Below, piece after piece: positions 7,562 to 14,154 of a DNA stretch of 19,509 bases. The number at the start of each line of letters is the position of its first letter. Position 1 is the first letter of the stretch. The notes beneath the pieces are model-generated. The model did not search any database, was not told the DNA's origin, and was given only the letters and a program-made list of their open reading frames with translations. A program made the translations under genes and the position numbers. The stretch is taken from the NCBI GenBank assembly GCA_030044395.1, contig JASHVW010000029.1, forward strand, positions 1 to 19,509, in the 5' to 3' direction. Origin of the DNA: Verrucomicrobiia bacterium (GTDB lineage: Bacteria > Verrucomicrobiota > Verrucomicrobiia > Limisphaerales > UBA11358).

Positions 7562-8425
7562 TTATTTCCCCTCCACGCCTTTCAGATAGGCAAAAATCAA
7601 TTCAGGCAAATCACGGCTATAACCGCCTTCCAGCACGCTGAAAAACGGGACCTTCGTCGCGCGCAATTCCTCGCCGAGCCAGTAAAAATCCTCGAGATGC
7701 AACGAGCCGGACGCCAGCGGATCGCGCGCATACGCGTCAAATCCAGCGGAAACCGCAATGAGATCTGGTTGGGATTTCTTCAAATCGTCCAGCGCCCTTG
7801 CCAGTGTGGCGAGCCAGTTTTCCCGCGTCGCGGACGGCGCCATGGGATAATTGAAACAGTTTTCGCCTGCATTGACGGCCCCCGTTCCGGGGAAGGCGGG
7901 AAATTGATGGACGGAAAAAAACGTGGCGCCATCGCGACCGAGCAAAATGTCTTCAGTGCCATTGCCGTGATGCACGTCAAAATCAAGCACCGCCACCCGC
8001 CGTGTCCCGGTGGCCAGCGCTTCCAGGACGGCGATGGCGATGTTGTTTAAATAGCAAAATCCCATCGCGCGCGCGCGCGTCGCGTGATGGCCGGGCGGGC
8101 GCATCAGGGCGAACGCATTTCTGCCCGCGCGCGCCTGCGCCAGCGCGTCCAGCGCCGCGGCTGCGGACGCGCGGGCGTATCCGGAAATGTTTTCGTAATA
8201 GGGGGTGTCCGGGTCAATGTCTCGCGGAATATCCAGCCGCGCCGGCAATTCCGGAGCGTGAGCGCGGAGAATTTGTTCATTCGAGACTCTCGTCGGAACC
8301 ATCCATTCCAACACTAATTCCTTTTGGCCCCTCAATCGCCCGAGCGTGGATGTGATCCGCGCCGGGCGCTCCGGATGTCCGTCTCGAAAGTAGCCTGCGC
8401 ATTTGTCGTCGGTGATGATTATCAC
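7562..8425 (-). CDS. Histone deacetylase-like zinc amidohydrolase
   Basis: The 287-residue arginase/deacetylase-fold enzyme has a complete active site: HPERPAR (17-23), RPPGHH (109-114, catalytic His113/His114), GFCYLNN (122-128), DFDVHHGNGTE with zinc ligands Asp150 and His152, SAGFDA with zinc ligand Asp230, and LEGGY with the transition-state Tyr269. Bacterial members act on acetylated polyamines, acetoin-related pathways or acetyl-lysine, and the substrate here cannot be told from sequence. The start is GTG 8425, giving the family-like N-terminus (M)IIITDDKC. It is divergent from the nuclease gene across a 76-base spacer and leads a leftward run with the DUF1453 gene. Confidence 0.9.
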   Translation of the reverse strand: MIIITDDKCAGYFRDGHPERPARITSTLGRLRGQKELVLEWMVPTRVSNEQILRAHAPELPARLDIPRDIDPDTPYYENISGYARASAAAALDALAQARAGRNAFALMRPPGHHATRARAMGFCYLNNIAIAVLEALATGTRRVAVLDFDVHHGNGTEDILLGRDGATFFSVHQFPAFPGTGAVNAGENCFNYPMAPSATRENWLATLARALDDLKKSQPDLIAVSAGFDAYARDPLASGSLHLEDFYWLGEELRATKVPFFSVLEGGYSRDLPELIFAYLKGVEGK

Positions 8426-8501
8426 GTGAAAATATAATCACGAATGAACTCTGTTGGACACCGATTTTATCTTTCGCTAAATTCGCGGCGTTCGATTGAA
8501 T

Positions 8502-9542
8502 ATGAAACCTAAATTATTCGCCGTCGCGATGGCTTTGATTGCTGTCGCCCAGATCATCCCCCAAAAACTTTTCGCTTGGGACTACGAAGGCCATCATGCC
8601 ATCAACGAAATGGCGCTGGATTCCCTGCCGACGGATTTCGGCATCGAGTTGACGCCGGCCTTGAAGGAGCGGATTGAGTATCTGGCCGGCGAGCCGGATC
8701 GCTGGCGCAACATGCCCGACTTGCCCCTCAAGCATTTCAACGGCCCCGACCATTATATTGACTTGGAAGACTTGCCCCTCTACGACCTTACCCCGCAGAC
8801 TCTTCCCATCATGCGCTACGATTTCGTCGCCGACATCGTCAAGGCAAGGCTGGCGCATCCCGACCGGTTCCCGGCGATTGATCCGGACTCGGATGCCGAC
8901 CATACACGCGAACTGGCCGGTTTCCTGCCCTGGGCCATTACCGAAAACTATGAAAAATTGGAATCGGACTTCACGGTGCTCAAGGTGTTCAGGAAATACG
9001 GCGGCACACCGGTGGAAATCGCCAATGCCGAAGCCAACGTCGTTTATGTCATGGGCGTCATGGGACATTACGTCGGCGACGGCTCGCAACCGCTGCACAC
9101 GTCGAAGTATTTCAATGGCTGGGATCCCGCCAGCAATCCCAAGGGTTTCACTACTCGCAAAACGTTCCACGCTTGGATTGACGGTGGTTATTTCAAAAAG
9201 ATCGGTGGTATCAAAGTGGACGCGCTCACCGCCCAAATCGTGCCGGCCTCGCGCATCGCCAACGCCGACGACCCGCAGGCTTTCTTCCACTGCATTGTCA
9301 ATTACCTCGTGGAACAAAACAAATTCGTCGAGCCGCTTTACCAGATGGACAAGGATGGCCAGCTCACGGGTGAAGGTGAAAAGGGCCTGGAAGGAAAGGT
9401 ATTTCTCGAGGGCCAACTGGTAAAGGCTGGACAAATGCTCGGCAACATCTGGTACACCGCCTGGCTCGATTCACCGGACGACGATACGTATCTTGAAAGG
9501 CAACTCGAGCAGCGCAATGCCGCGGCCGCCCAAAGCCAGTGA
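8502..9542 (+). CDS. Exported S1/P1-type zinc-dependent nuclease
   Basis: The 346-residue precursor has a signal peptide ending KLFA before Trp26. The predicted mature N-terminus WDYEGH places Trp1 and His6 exactly as in P1 nuclease, where the N-terminal Trp itself binds zinc. The rest of the trinuclear zinc set is visible: Asp66 (tentative), His84 in DHYID, His189-x3-Asp193-x5-His199 in GHYVGDGSQPLH, and His223-x3-Asp227 in TFHAWID. The last two motifs match the P1 spacing. Such enzymes degrade single-stranded DNA and RNA or release 3'-phosphate outside the cytoplasm. The related zinc phospholipase C cannot be fully excluded. ATG 8502 is chosen over TTG 8496. No Shine-Dalgarno site is evident. 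It is monocistronic as far as can be seen. Confidence 0.85.
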   Translation: MKPKLFAVAMALIAVAQIIPQKLFAWDYEGHHAINEMALDSLPTDFGIELTPALKERIEYLAGEPDRWRNMPDLPLKHFNGPDHYIDLEDLPLYDLTPQTLPIMRYDFVADIVKARLAHPDRFPAIDPDSDADHTRELAGFLPWAITENYEKLESDFTVLKVFRKYGGTPVEIANAEANVVYVMGVMGHYVGDGSQPLHTSKYFNGWDPASNPKGFTTRKTFHAWIDGGYFKKIGGIKVDALTAQIVPASRIANADDPQAFFHCIVNYLVEQNKFVEPLYQMDKDGQLTGEGEKGLEGKVFLEGQLVKAGQMLGNIWYTAWLDSPDDDTYLERQLEQRNAAAAQSQ

Positions 9543-9557
9543 TTTTTATTGAAATTT

Positions 9558-9569
9558 AACGATATCGTT
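9558..9569. promoter_or_regulatory. 12-bp perfect palindrome (possible operator)
   Basis: AACGATATCGTT is a perfect 12-bp palindrome, about 84 bases upstream of the -35 box of the olsB promoter and just after the nuclease stop codon. It has no T tract and could be a regulator site, but a single palindrome of this size could be chance. Confidence 0.25.
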
Positions 9570-9652
9570 CGGCGGGGTCAAAATGCGCAACACAGACTCT
9601 TTCTTATTGGAATCCACTGAATCCTCCGGAAAGTCACCCATTTGACACAGAT

Positions 9653-9680
9653 TTGACACGGGATTTTGAAAGGATAAACT
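9653..9680 (+). promoter_or_regulatory. Sigma70-type promoter for olsB-olsA
   Basis: A perfect -35 TTGACA (9653-9658) is followed after 16 bases by TAAACT (9675-9680, 4/6 match to TATAAT). A second TTGACA lies 11 bases upstream (9642-9647), so TTTGACAC occurs twice with one-helical-turn spacing. Transcription would start at about 9686-9688, only 8-10 bases before ATG 9696, leaving almost no 5' leader. Confidence 0.7.
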
Positions 9681-9695
9681 ATCCAACGTATCAAC

Positions 9696-10442
9696 ATGCA
9701 AGCTGCTAAATTGTTAATCAGTTCGCCATTACTTTACGCCGCGCGCCTGGCGCAAAGCGTGAAGGAAATCCGCGCTGCCCAGACCTTGCGCTTCGAAGTT
9801 TTCAACTTGGAACTGAACGAAGGCCTTGAACAATCCTACGCCACCGGCCTGGACGAGGACCCGTTTGACGCCGTTTGCGACCACCTCCTAGTCGAGCACC
9901 TGCCTTCAAAACAGGTGGTCGGCACCTATCGTCTCCAAACCGGCCCGAACGCGGCAAAAAACCTCGGATACTATTGCGAGCAGGAATTTGAATTCGAAGT
10001 TTACCGCCCCTTGCGCCGTGACATCGTCGAACTGGGCCGGGCCTGCGTCCACCAACAGCACCGCAATCTGTCTGTCCTCGGCCTCCTTTGGAAGGGAATC
10101 GCCGATTACGCCCGTGAGCGGCGCGCACGGTATTTCTTCGGTTGCAGTTCCATCACCTCGCAGGACCCGGCCGTCGGGGCCTCGGCGTACGCAGAGTTGT
10201 GCCGAAAATCCCTGGCCGATCCTCAATACCGCACGCAAACACGCCCGGAATTCGATTGCCCGTTGAATTGCTTGTCCGAGGATAGACCGAAAATCCCCAA
10301 ACTGCTCCGCGCCTATTTGAGCATTGGCGCCAAAATTTGCGGGCCGCCGGCGCTCGACCGCCAATTCAAGACAATTGATTTCCTGACCATGCTCGACCTC
10401 GAAACGCTGCCGGAAATCACCCGCCGTCGTTTTATGGATTGA
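9696..10442 (+). CDS. OlsB-like acyl-ACP-dependent N-acyltransferase
   Basis: The 248-residue GNAT-fold protein has the OlsB/PlsC-associated acyltransferase pattern: RFEVF (32-36), DEDPFDAVCDHLLV (53-66), GTYRL (76-80), ELGRACVH (112-119) and FFGCSSI (147-153). OlsB adds a 3-hydroxyacyl chain from acyl-ACP to the alpha-amino group of ornithine, the first step of ornithine lipid synthesis. Its acceptor amino acid (ornithine, lysine, glycine or another) cannot be read from the sequence. The next gene encodes an OlsA-like O-acyltransferase 30 bases downstream, which strongly supports the pathway assignment. The start at 9696 follows the promoter very closely, with no room for a Shine-Dalgarno site. 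Confidence 0.85.
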   Translation: MQAAKLLISSPLLYAARLAQSVKEIRAAQTLRFEVFNLELNEGLEQSYATGLDEDPFDAVCDHLLVEHLPSKQVVGTYRLQTGPNAAKNLGYYCEQEFEFEVYRPLRRDIVELGRACVHQQHRNLSVLGLLWKGIADYARERRARYFFGCSSITSQDPAVGASAYAELCRKSLADPQYRTQTRPEFDCPLNCLSEDRPKIPKLLRAYLSIGAKICGPPALDRQFKTIDFLTMLDLETLPEITRRRFMD

Positions 10443-10472
10443 CGCGGCGGGCGCCGCCGTTGAAATTCGCGC

Positions 10473-11219
10473 ATGAATTTCCGGCGCCCCCTCCGCATCG
10501 TCGCCAGATTTCTTCGGTTTGGCTGCATCGTGTTTTCTGCTTTTGGGGATTTCCTGCTTCGTTGCGCCTCTGGCAATACCGCATTGCCTGACCGCGCTCT
10601 CTGGTTGCACCACCATACGCGCCGCGTCTTGAAGATGTTTGGTCTGCAACCGCGGGTGTCAGGTCCCATCCCATCCTGCGGACTGCTGATTTCCAATCAC
10701 CTGAGCTATTTGGACATTCTGGTGATCTCCGCCATCACGCCGGCCGTTTTTGTCGCCAAACGCGAAGTCAAGTTCTGGCCGGTCCTCGGACTATGCGCGC
10801 AAATCGCTGGAACTCTCTTTGTGGACCGCGCCCGAAAATTGCAGGTCGGTGAAATGAACAGGAAAATCCAGGACGCGCTCAGCGCCGGCGTTCTCGTCGT
10901 CTTATTTCCCGAAGGCACCAGCTCCAACGGCCAGACCGTTTTGCCATTCAAGTCGGCGCTGCTGGAACCGGCCGCGCAAAACGCGCATCCGATCTCCGTC
11001 GGCTGCATCCAATACTCCATGAATGACGGCGACGCCGGCAACGAGATTTGTTATTGGGGCGACCACACTTTCTTTCCGCACATGCTGAATTTGATGGGCA
11101 AGCAAACCATCCATGCCGCCGTGCGGTTTGCTCCGTTCGAAAGCCCAACCACTAGCCGCAAGGAACTCGCCTGTCGCCTGCGCGAGGCAATTTTAGATGC
11201 GAAGGCCGCTCCATCGTGA
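10473..11219 (+). CDS. OlsA-like lysophospholipid/lyso-ornithine lipid acyltransferase (PlsC family)
   Basis: The 248-residue 1-acylglycerol-3-phosphate acyltransferase-fold protein has the catalytic H-x4-D (His76...Asp81 in SNHLSYLD) and the substrate-site FPEGTSSNG (145-153). A hydrophobic N-terminal segment (about 15-30) suggests attachment to the inner membrane. Next to the olsB-like gene, the expected job is acylation of the 3-hydroxyl of lyso-ornithine lipid to give ornithine lipid, although PlsC activity is also possible. It lies 30 bases after the olsB stop and was probably co-transcribed. It ends only 2 bases from the convergent lysS stop, with no visible terminator between them. Confidence 0.85.
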   Translation: MNFRRPLRIVARFLRFGCIVFSAFGDFLLRCASGNTALPDRALWLHHHTRRVLKMFGLQPRVSGPIPSCGLLISNHLSYLDILVISAITPAVFVAKREVKFWPVLGLCAQIAGTLFVDRARKLQVGEMNRKIQDALSAGVLVVLFPEGTSSNGQTVLPFKSALLEPAAQNAHPISVGCIQYSMNDGDAGNEICYWGDHTFFPHMLNLMGKQTIHAAVRFAPFESPTTSRKELACRLREAILDAKAAPS

Positions 11220-11221
11220 TC

Positions 11222-13108
11222 TCAGCAGGATTGCCGCATGACCGTTGCCGGCGAAACCGTGACGTGGCACTGCGGAAATTTCTCGCGAAGAAATTTCACC
11301 AAAGACGCGTTCACCAGGTCCAAAACCTTCTGTTTTTCCTCATCTTCCGGCAGCCGTTCCTCGAAAACGACTTTATATCCCGCCAGTTGTAAAACGCTAT
11401 TGGAGAAAAAGCCTTCGATTTCAACATGACCGGATGCCCGTGACTTTCCAGCCGGCGTCGTCCCGCTCCACAAGCGGACATGGGGTTTGACAATCAGGTT
11501 GCGGGCGAAAGGTTGGATCACGCCTTCCTTGCAGAGTGATTCGAAGTCATCCACCGACAACGCCAGGTCTTCCACCGGCGCCACGGAAGATTCCTGCACG
11601 CCATAAATCGCGGCATTCAACGGCGAAATCGTCGGGCGCATCATCGGAAAGAAAATCACGTCGTCAATGTTCTCCTGCCCGGTGAAAATCATCACCATGC
11701 GTTCGATGCCCGGACCGATGCCCGTGGTAGGGGGCAGCCCGTATTCCAACGCTTCAATGAAATCGAAATCGAGCGTGTGGAATTTTCCGGCGTCCCGTTC
11801 CTCGGCGCGATACGCCTTGCGCCAGGTTTCCAGCAAATTCACCGGGTCGTTCTGCTCGGACCAGTTGTCACCGCACTCCATTCCGGCGATGAAAATTTCG
11901 AATCGCTCCACGAACCGGGAATCCTCCGCCATCGGCTTGGCCAGCGGGGAAATTTCAATCGGATGCCCAAAAACCAGTGTCGGCTGGATCAAACCCTGTT
12001 CCACCGTCACTTCAAACGCTTTGACCAGCGCCTCTCCGATGCTCGGCTGGTTTTCCTGGATGTTCAGCCCGGCCAATCGCTGGTTCGCCTCCTCCACCGT
12101 TCCGCACTCGCGAAAATCCACGCCGGTCTTTTCCTTCACCGCCTCCGCCATGCTCACCCGCCGCCACGGTTTTCCAAAATCAATCTCATGGCTGCGGACT
12201 GTGAACGTGGTCTTGCCGAAAACCGTCACCGCCACGTGCCGGAACAGATCTTCGATCAGGTTCATGTTGTATTCGTAGTTTTCGTAAGCCGTCATGGTTT
12301 CGACCATCGAAAACTCCGGATGGTGGCTGCGGTCAATGCCTTCGTTGCGGAAATAACGGCCGAGGGTATAGACCTTGTCGTAGCCGGCCACAATCAGCCG
12401 CTTCAAATAAAGCTCGTGCGAAATGGCAAGGTACATGTCGCAGCCCAGGGCGTTGACATGCGTCTTGAACGGTTTGGCCGTGCCGCCGCCGTATTGAGGT
12501 TGAATAATCGGCGTCGTAAATTCCAAAAAACCGCGCTGGTTGAGAAACGCGCGGATGGCCGCGACCATCTTGCAAATCTTGCCGAATCGGTCGAAGGAAG
12601 CAGGCTCAAGGATCGTGTCGAGGTAACGCTTGCGCAATACCTGCTCTCGGTCTTTCAATCCAGCCCATTGGTCGGGCAGGGGACGAATTGCCTTGGTCAG
12701 CAGCCGTAGTTCTTCAACCAAAACCGAAATCTCGCCTCGTTCGGTTTTAATCACCTTGCCCGTCGCCTCGATGATGTCGCCGATATCGAGCAAATTCGTT
12801 TCAGCATATCCCAGTCGGCCAGTAGCGGCGTCGGTCGGTTGGACCAGATTGCGGCGGAGGAACAATTGAAGTTTGCCGGTTTGGTCCTGAAGATGGGCAA
12901 ACGCCAAGGCACCCTGTTTTCGCCAGGACATCAGGCGCCCGGCCACCGTCACCACCTTTCCTTCATGGGCGGCAAAATCGTCAAAAATCGTCTTATTGTA
13001 ATGGGTCCGTTTGCTGCGGGAAGGATAGGGGTTGAGTCCGAGGGACCGTAAAGTCATCGCCTTGGCAGCGCGCCCGCTTCTAATTTCTGACAAGGGATTG
13101 GTTGCCAC
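11222..13108 (-). CDS. lysS: Lysyl-tRNA synthetase, class II, with C-terminal extension
   Basis: The protein is 628 residues. Residues 1-492 are an ordinary class II LysRS: an N-terminal OB-fold anticodon domain (about 50-150), motif 2 FRNEGIDRSHHPEF (from 253), the KPMAEDSRFVERFEIF lysine-site region and motif 3 GIGPGIER (463-470) ending in FFPMMRP. The enzyme charges tRNA(Lys) with lysine in the cytoplasm. After the point where bacterial LysRS normally stops, about 136 further residues follow in the same frame (493-628, encoded by 11225-11632), including ASGHVEIEGFF, LQLAGYKVVFEERLP and HVTVSPATVMRQ; I do not recognise this domain. Start: GTG 13108, supported by an AGGA about 10 bases upstream and by a family-like N-terminal helix before LGLNPYPS. 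Confidence 0.93.
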   Translation of the reverse strand: MATNPLSEIRSGRAAKAMTLRSLGLNPYPSRSKRTHYNKTIFDDFAAHEGKVVTVAGRLMSWRKQGALAFAHLQDQTGKLQLFLRRNLVQPTDAATGRLGYAETNLLDIGDIIEATGKVIKTERGEISVLVEELRLLTKAIRPLPDQWAGLKDREQVLRKRYLDTILEPASFDRFGKICKMVAAIRAFLNQRGFLEFTTPIIQPQYGGGTAKPFKTHVNALGCDMYLAISHELYLKRLIVAGYDKVYTLGRYFRNEGIDRSHHPEFSMVETMTAYENYEYNMNLIEDLFRHVAVTVFGKTTFTVRSHEIDFGKPWRRVSMAEAVKEKTGVDFRECGTVEEANQRLAGLNIQENQPSIGEALVKAFEVTVEQGLIQPTLVFGHPIEISPLAKPMAEDSRFVERFEIFIAGMECGDNWSEQNDPVNLLETWRKAYRAEERDAGKFHTLDFDFIEALEYGLPPTTGIGPGIERMVMIFTGQENIDDVIFFPMMRPTISPLNAAIYGVQESSVAPVEDLALSVDDFESLCKEGVIQPFARNLIVKPHVRLWSGTTPAGKSRASGHVEIEGFFSNSVLQLAGYKVVFEERLPEDEEKQKVLDLVNASLVKFLREKFPQCHVTVSPATVMRQSC

Positions 13109-13534
13109 GGTTCAGTTTTCCTGTTGGTAACATTGGTGTTTGCGCCGCGCTATCGCGGACGATGGGTGGAGGTTAGCTGGATTGGGGTGTAATCGCAGCT
13201 AAAATTTTTGGAAGGTAAACTGTTTTCGGAGCGCGGATCTATGACCCGCAGCAGCTTCCTCAGGGAGAATTGCGTTTAGAGCAATTTGCGGCGTTTGGAA
13301 AAACCGAACGTTGCTGCGGCTCATAGAGCCGCGCTCCGGCGCGGCTGCGCGCAGTTTTTGCGCATCTCCGGGTCGCGGGTGAGCAGCAATTACACAGGCA
13401 TTATTCGATTTTCCAAGCATCCTGTGCTGTTTTGACTTTGGTATGTGAATTGCATGGGGATTTTTGCAACCAGACTCCACCCGTGGCGTCTGACTTTAAA
13501 CGAATAACAACAACAACCATAAATAGAATAATCC
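13109..13534. other. 426-base spacer between divergent genes
   Basis: This stretch separates lysS (-) from the Gly-rich protein gene (+). It contains the lysS upstream region with a small CCGCG/CGCGG hairpin at 13145-13158, the large palindrome at 13227-13338, and an AT-rich leader before ATG 13535. A TAGAAT at 13524-13529 resembles a -10 box but is so close to the start codon that transcription would be leaderless. The short open frames across it show no protein-like features. Confidence 0.6.
13227..13338. repeat. Large imperfect palindrome (REP/MITE-like)
   Basis: The 29-base arm at 13227-13255 matches the reverse complement of 13310-13338 at 26 of 29 positions. The right arm is itself a small palindrome (GCGGCTC-ATA-GAGCCGC), and the left arm is a degenerate form. 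Between the arms is a second hairpin, AATTGC (13269-13274) with GCAATT (13281-13286). There is no transposase and no T tract. The nested palindromes look like a repetitive extragenic element and not a terminator. Copy number elsewhere in the genome cannot be seen from here. Confidence 0.65.
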
Positions 13535-14098
13535 ATGAAAATAAATCAACTATTGGCAATCTGCGGAATTGCCAGCGCGCTTTGTTTGGGTGCGGCAACG
13601 GTTTCCGCGCAAGATAACGGCGGCGGCGGTGGTGGCGGTGGATTCGGCGGCGGCGGTGGCGGTGGCTTTGATCCGGCGGCGTTCCAGCAACGCATGATGG
13701 ACAACATCCGCGACCAACTCGGTTTCACCAACGACACTGATTGGAGCGCGGTCCAACCGCTTGTCCAGAAAGTATTGGATGCCCGCCGCGAAGCCGGCAA
13801 CGGCGGCATGGGCCGAATGATGTTCCGTCGCCGCAATAACAATGGTGATGACAACGGTGGCGGTGGCGGTGGCGGACGCCGCGGTGGTTTCTTTGGCACG
13901 CCCAGCCCGGAAGCACAGGCGCTGCAATCGGCTCTGGACGCCAACGCGCCCTCGGACCAGATCAAGGATTTGCTGGCCAAATATGAGGCCTCGCAAAAGG
14001 CCAAACAGGCTGCGTTGAAATCGGCCCAGGAAAATCTGCGCGCGGTGCTCACCCCCAGACAGGAAGCCCAGGCGACATTGGACGGCTTGCTTGAGTAG
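13535..14098 (+). CDS. Exported Gly-rich helical protein (Spy/CpxP-like layout)
   Basis: The 187-residue precursor has a signal peptide (about residues 1-25, ending VSA before QDN), then two Gly-rich runs (about 28-45 and 108-115) flanking a helical segment. A C-terminal helical segment ends in LTPRQEAQATLDGLLE. The 'LT..Q....' element and helix-rich charged character resemble periplasmic Spy/CpxP-like proteins, but no full LTxxQ pair is evident, so this is only a possible relationship. The Gly runs are encoded by GGC/GGT repeats (13618-13675, 13855-13885). It ends 56 bases before gspE in the same direction and may be a neighbour of, or cargo for, the secretion operon; that is inference. Confidence 0.7.
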   Translation: MKINQLLAICGIASALCLGAATVSAQDNGGGGGGGGFGGGGGGGFDPAAFQQRMMDNIRDQLGFTNDTDWSAVQPLVQKVLDARREAGNGGMGRMMFRRRNNNGDDNGGGGGGGRRGGFFGTPSPEAQALQSALDANAPSDQIKDLLAKYEASQKAKQAALKSAQENLRAVLTPRQEAQATLDGLLE

Positions 14099-14154
14099 GC
14101 AGAAAACAGGCTGAATGAGCCTGAAAACTGAAACAAGAAAAGAAGCTGACGTTC

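Noticed and set aside
8066..8079. (CG)7 run with Z-DNA potential
   Set aside because: It is inside the HDAC-like coding sequence encoding Arg/Ala residues in a variable loop and is explained by codon choice at high GC.
11777..12709. 310-residue + strand frame opposite lysS
   Set aside because: Antisense shadow of LysRS; no independent start signal or recognisable domain.
13199..13480. 93-residue - strand frame in the lysS upstream spacer
   Set aside because: It runs through the large palindrome, has no start signal and no protein-like pattern.
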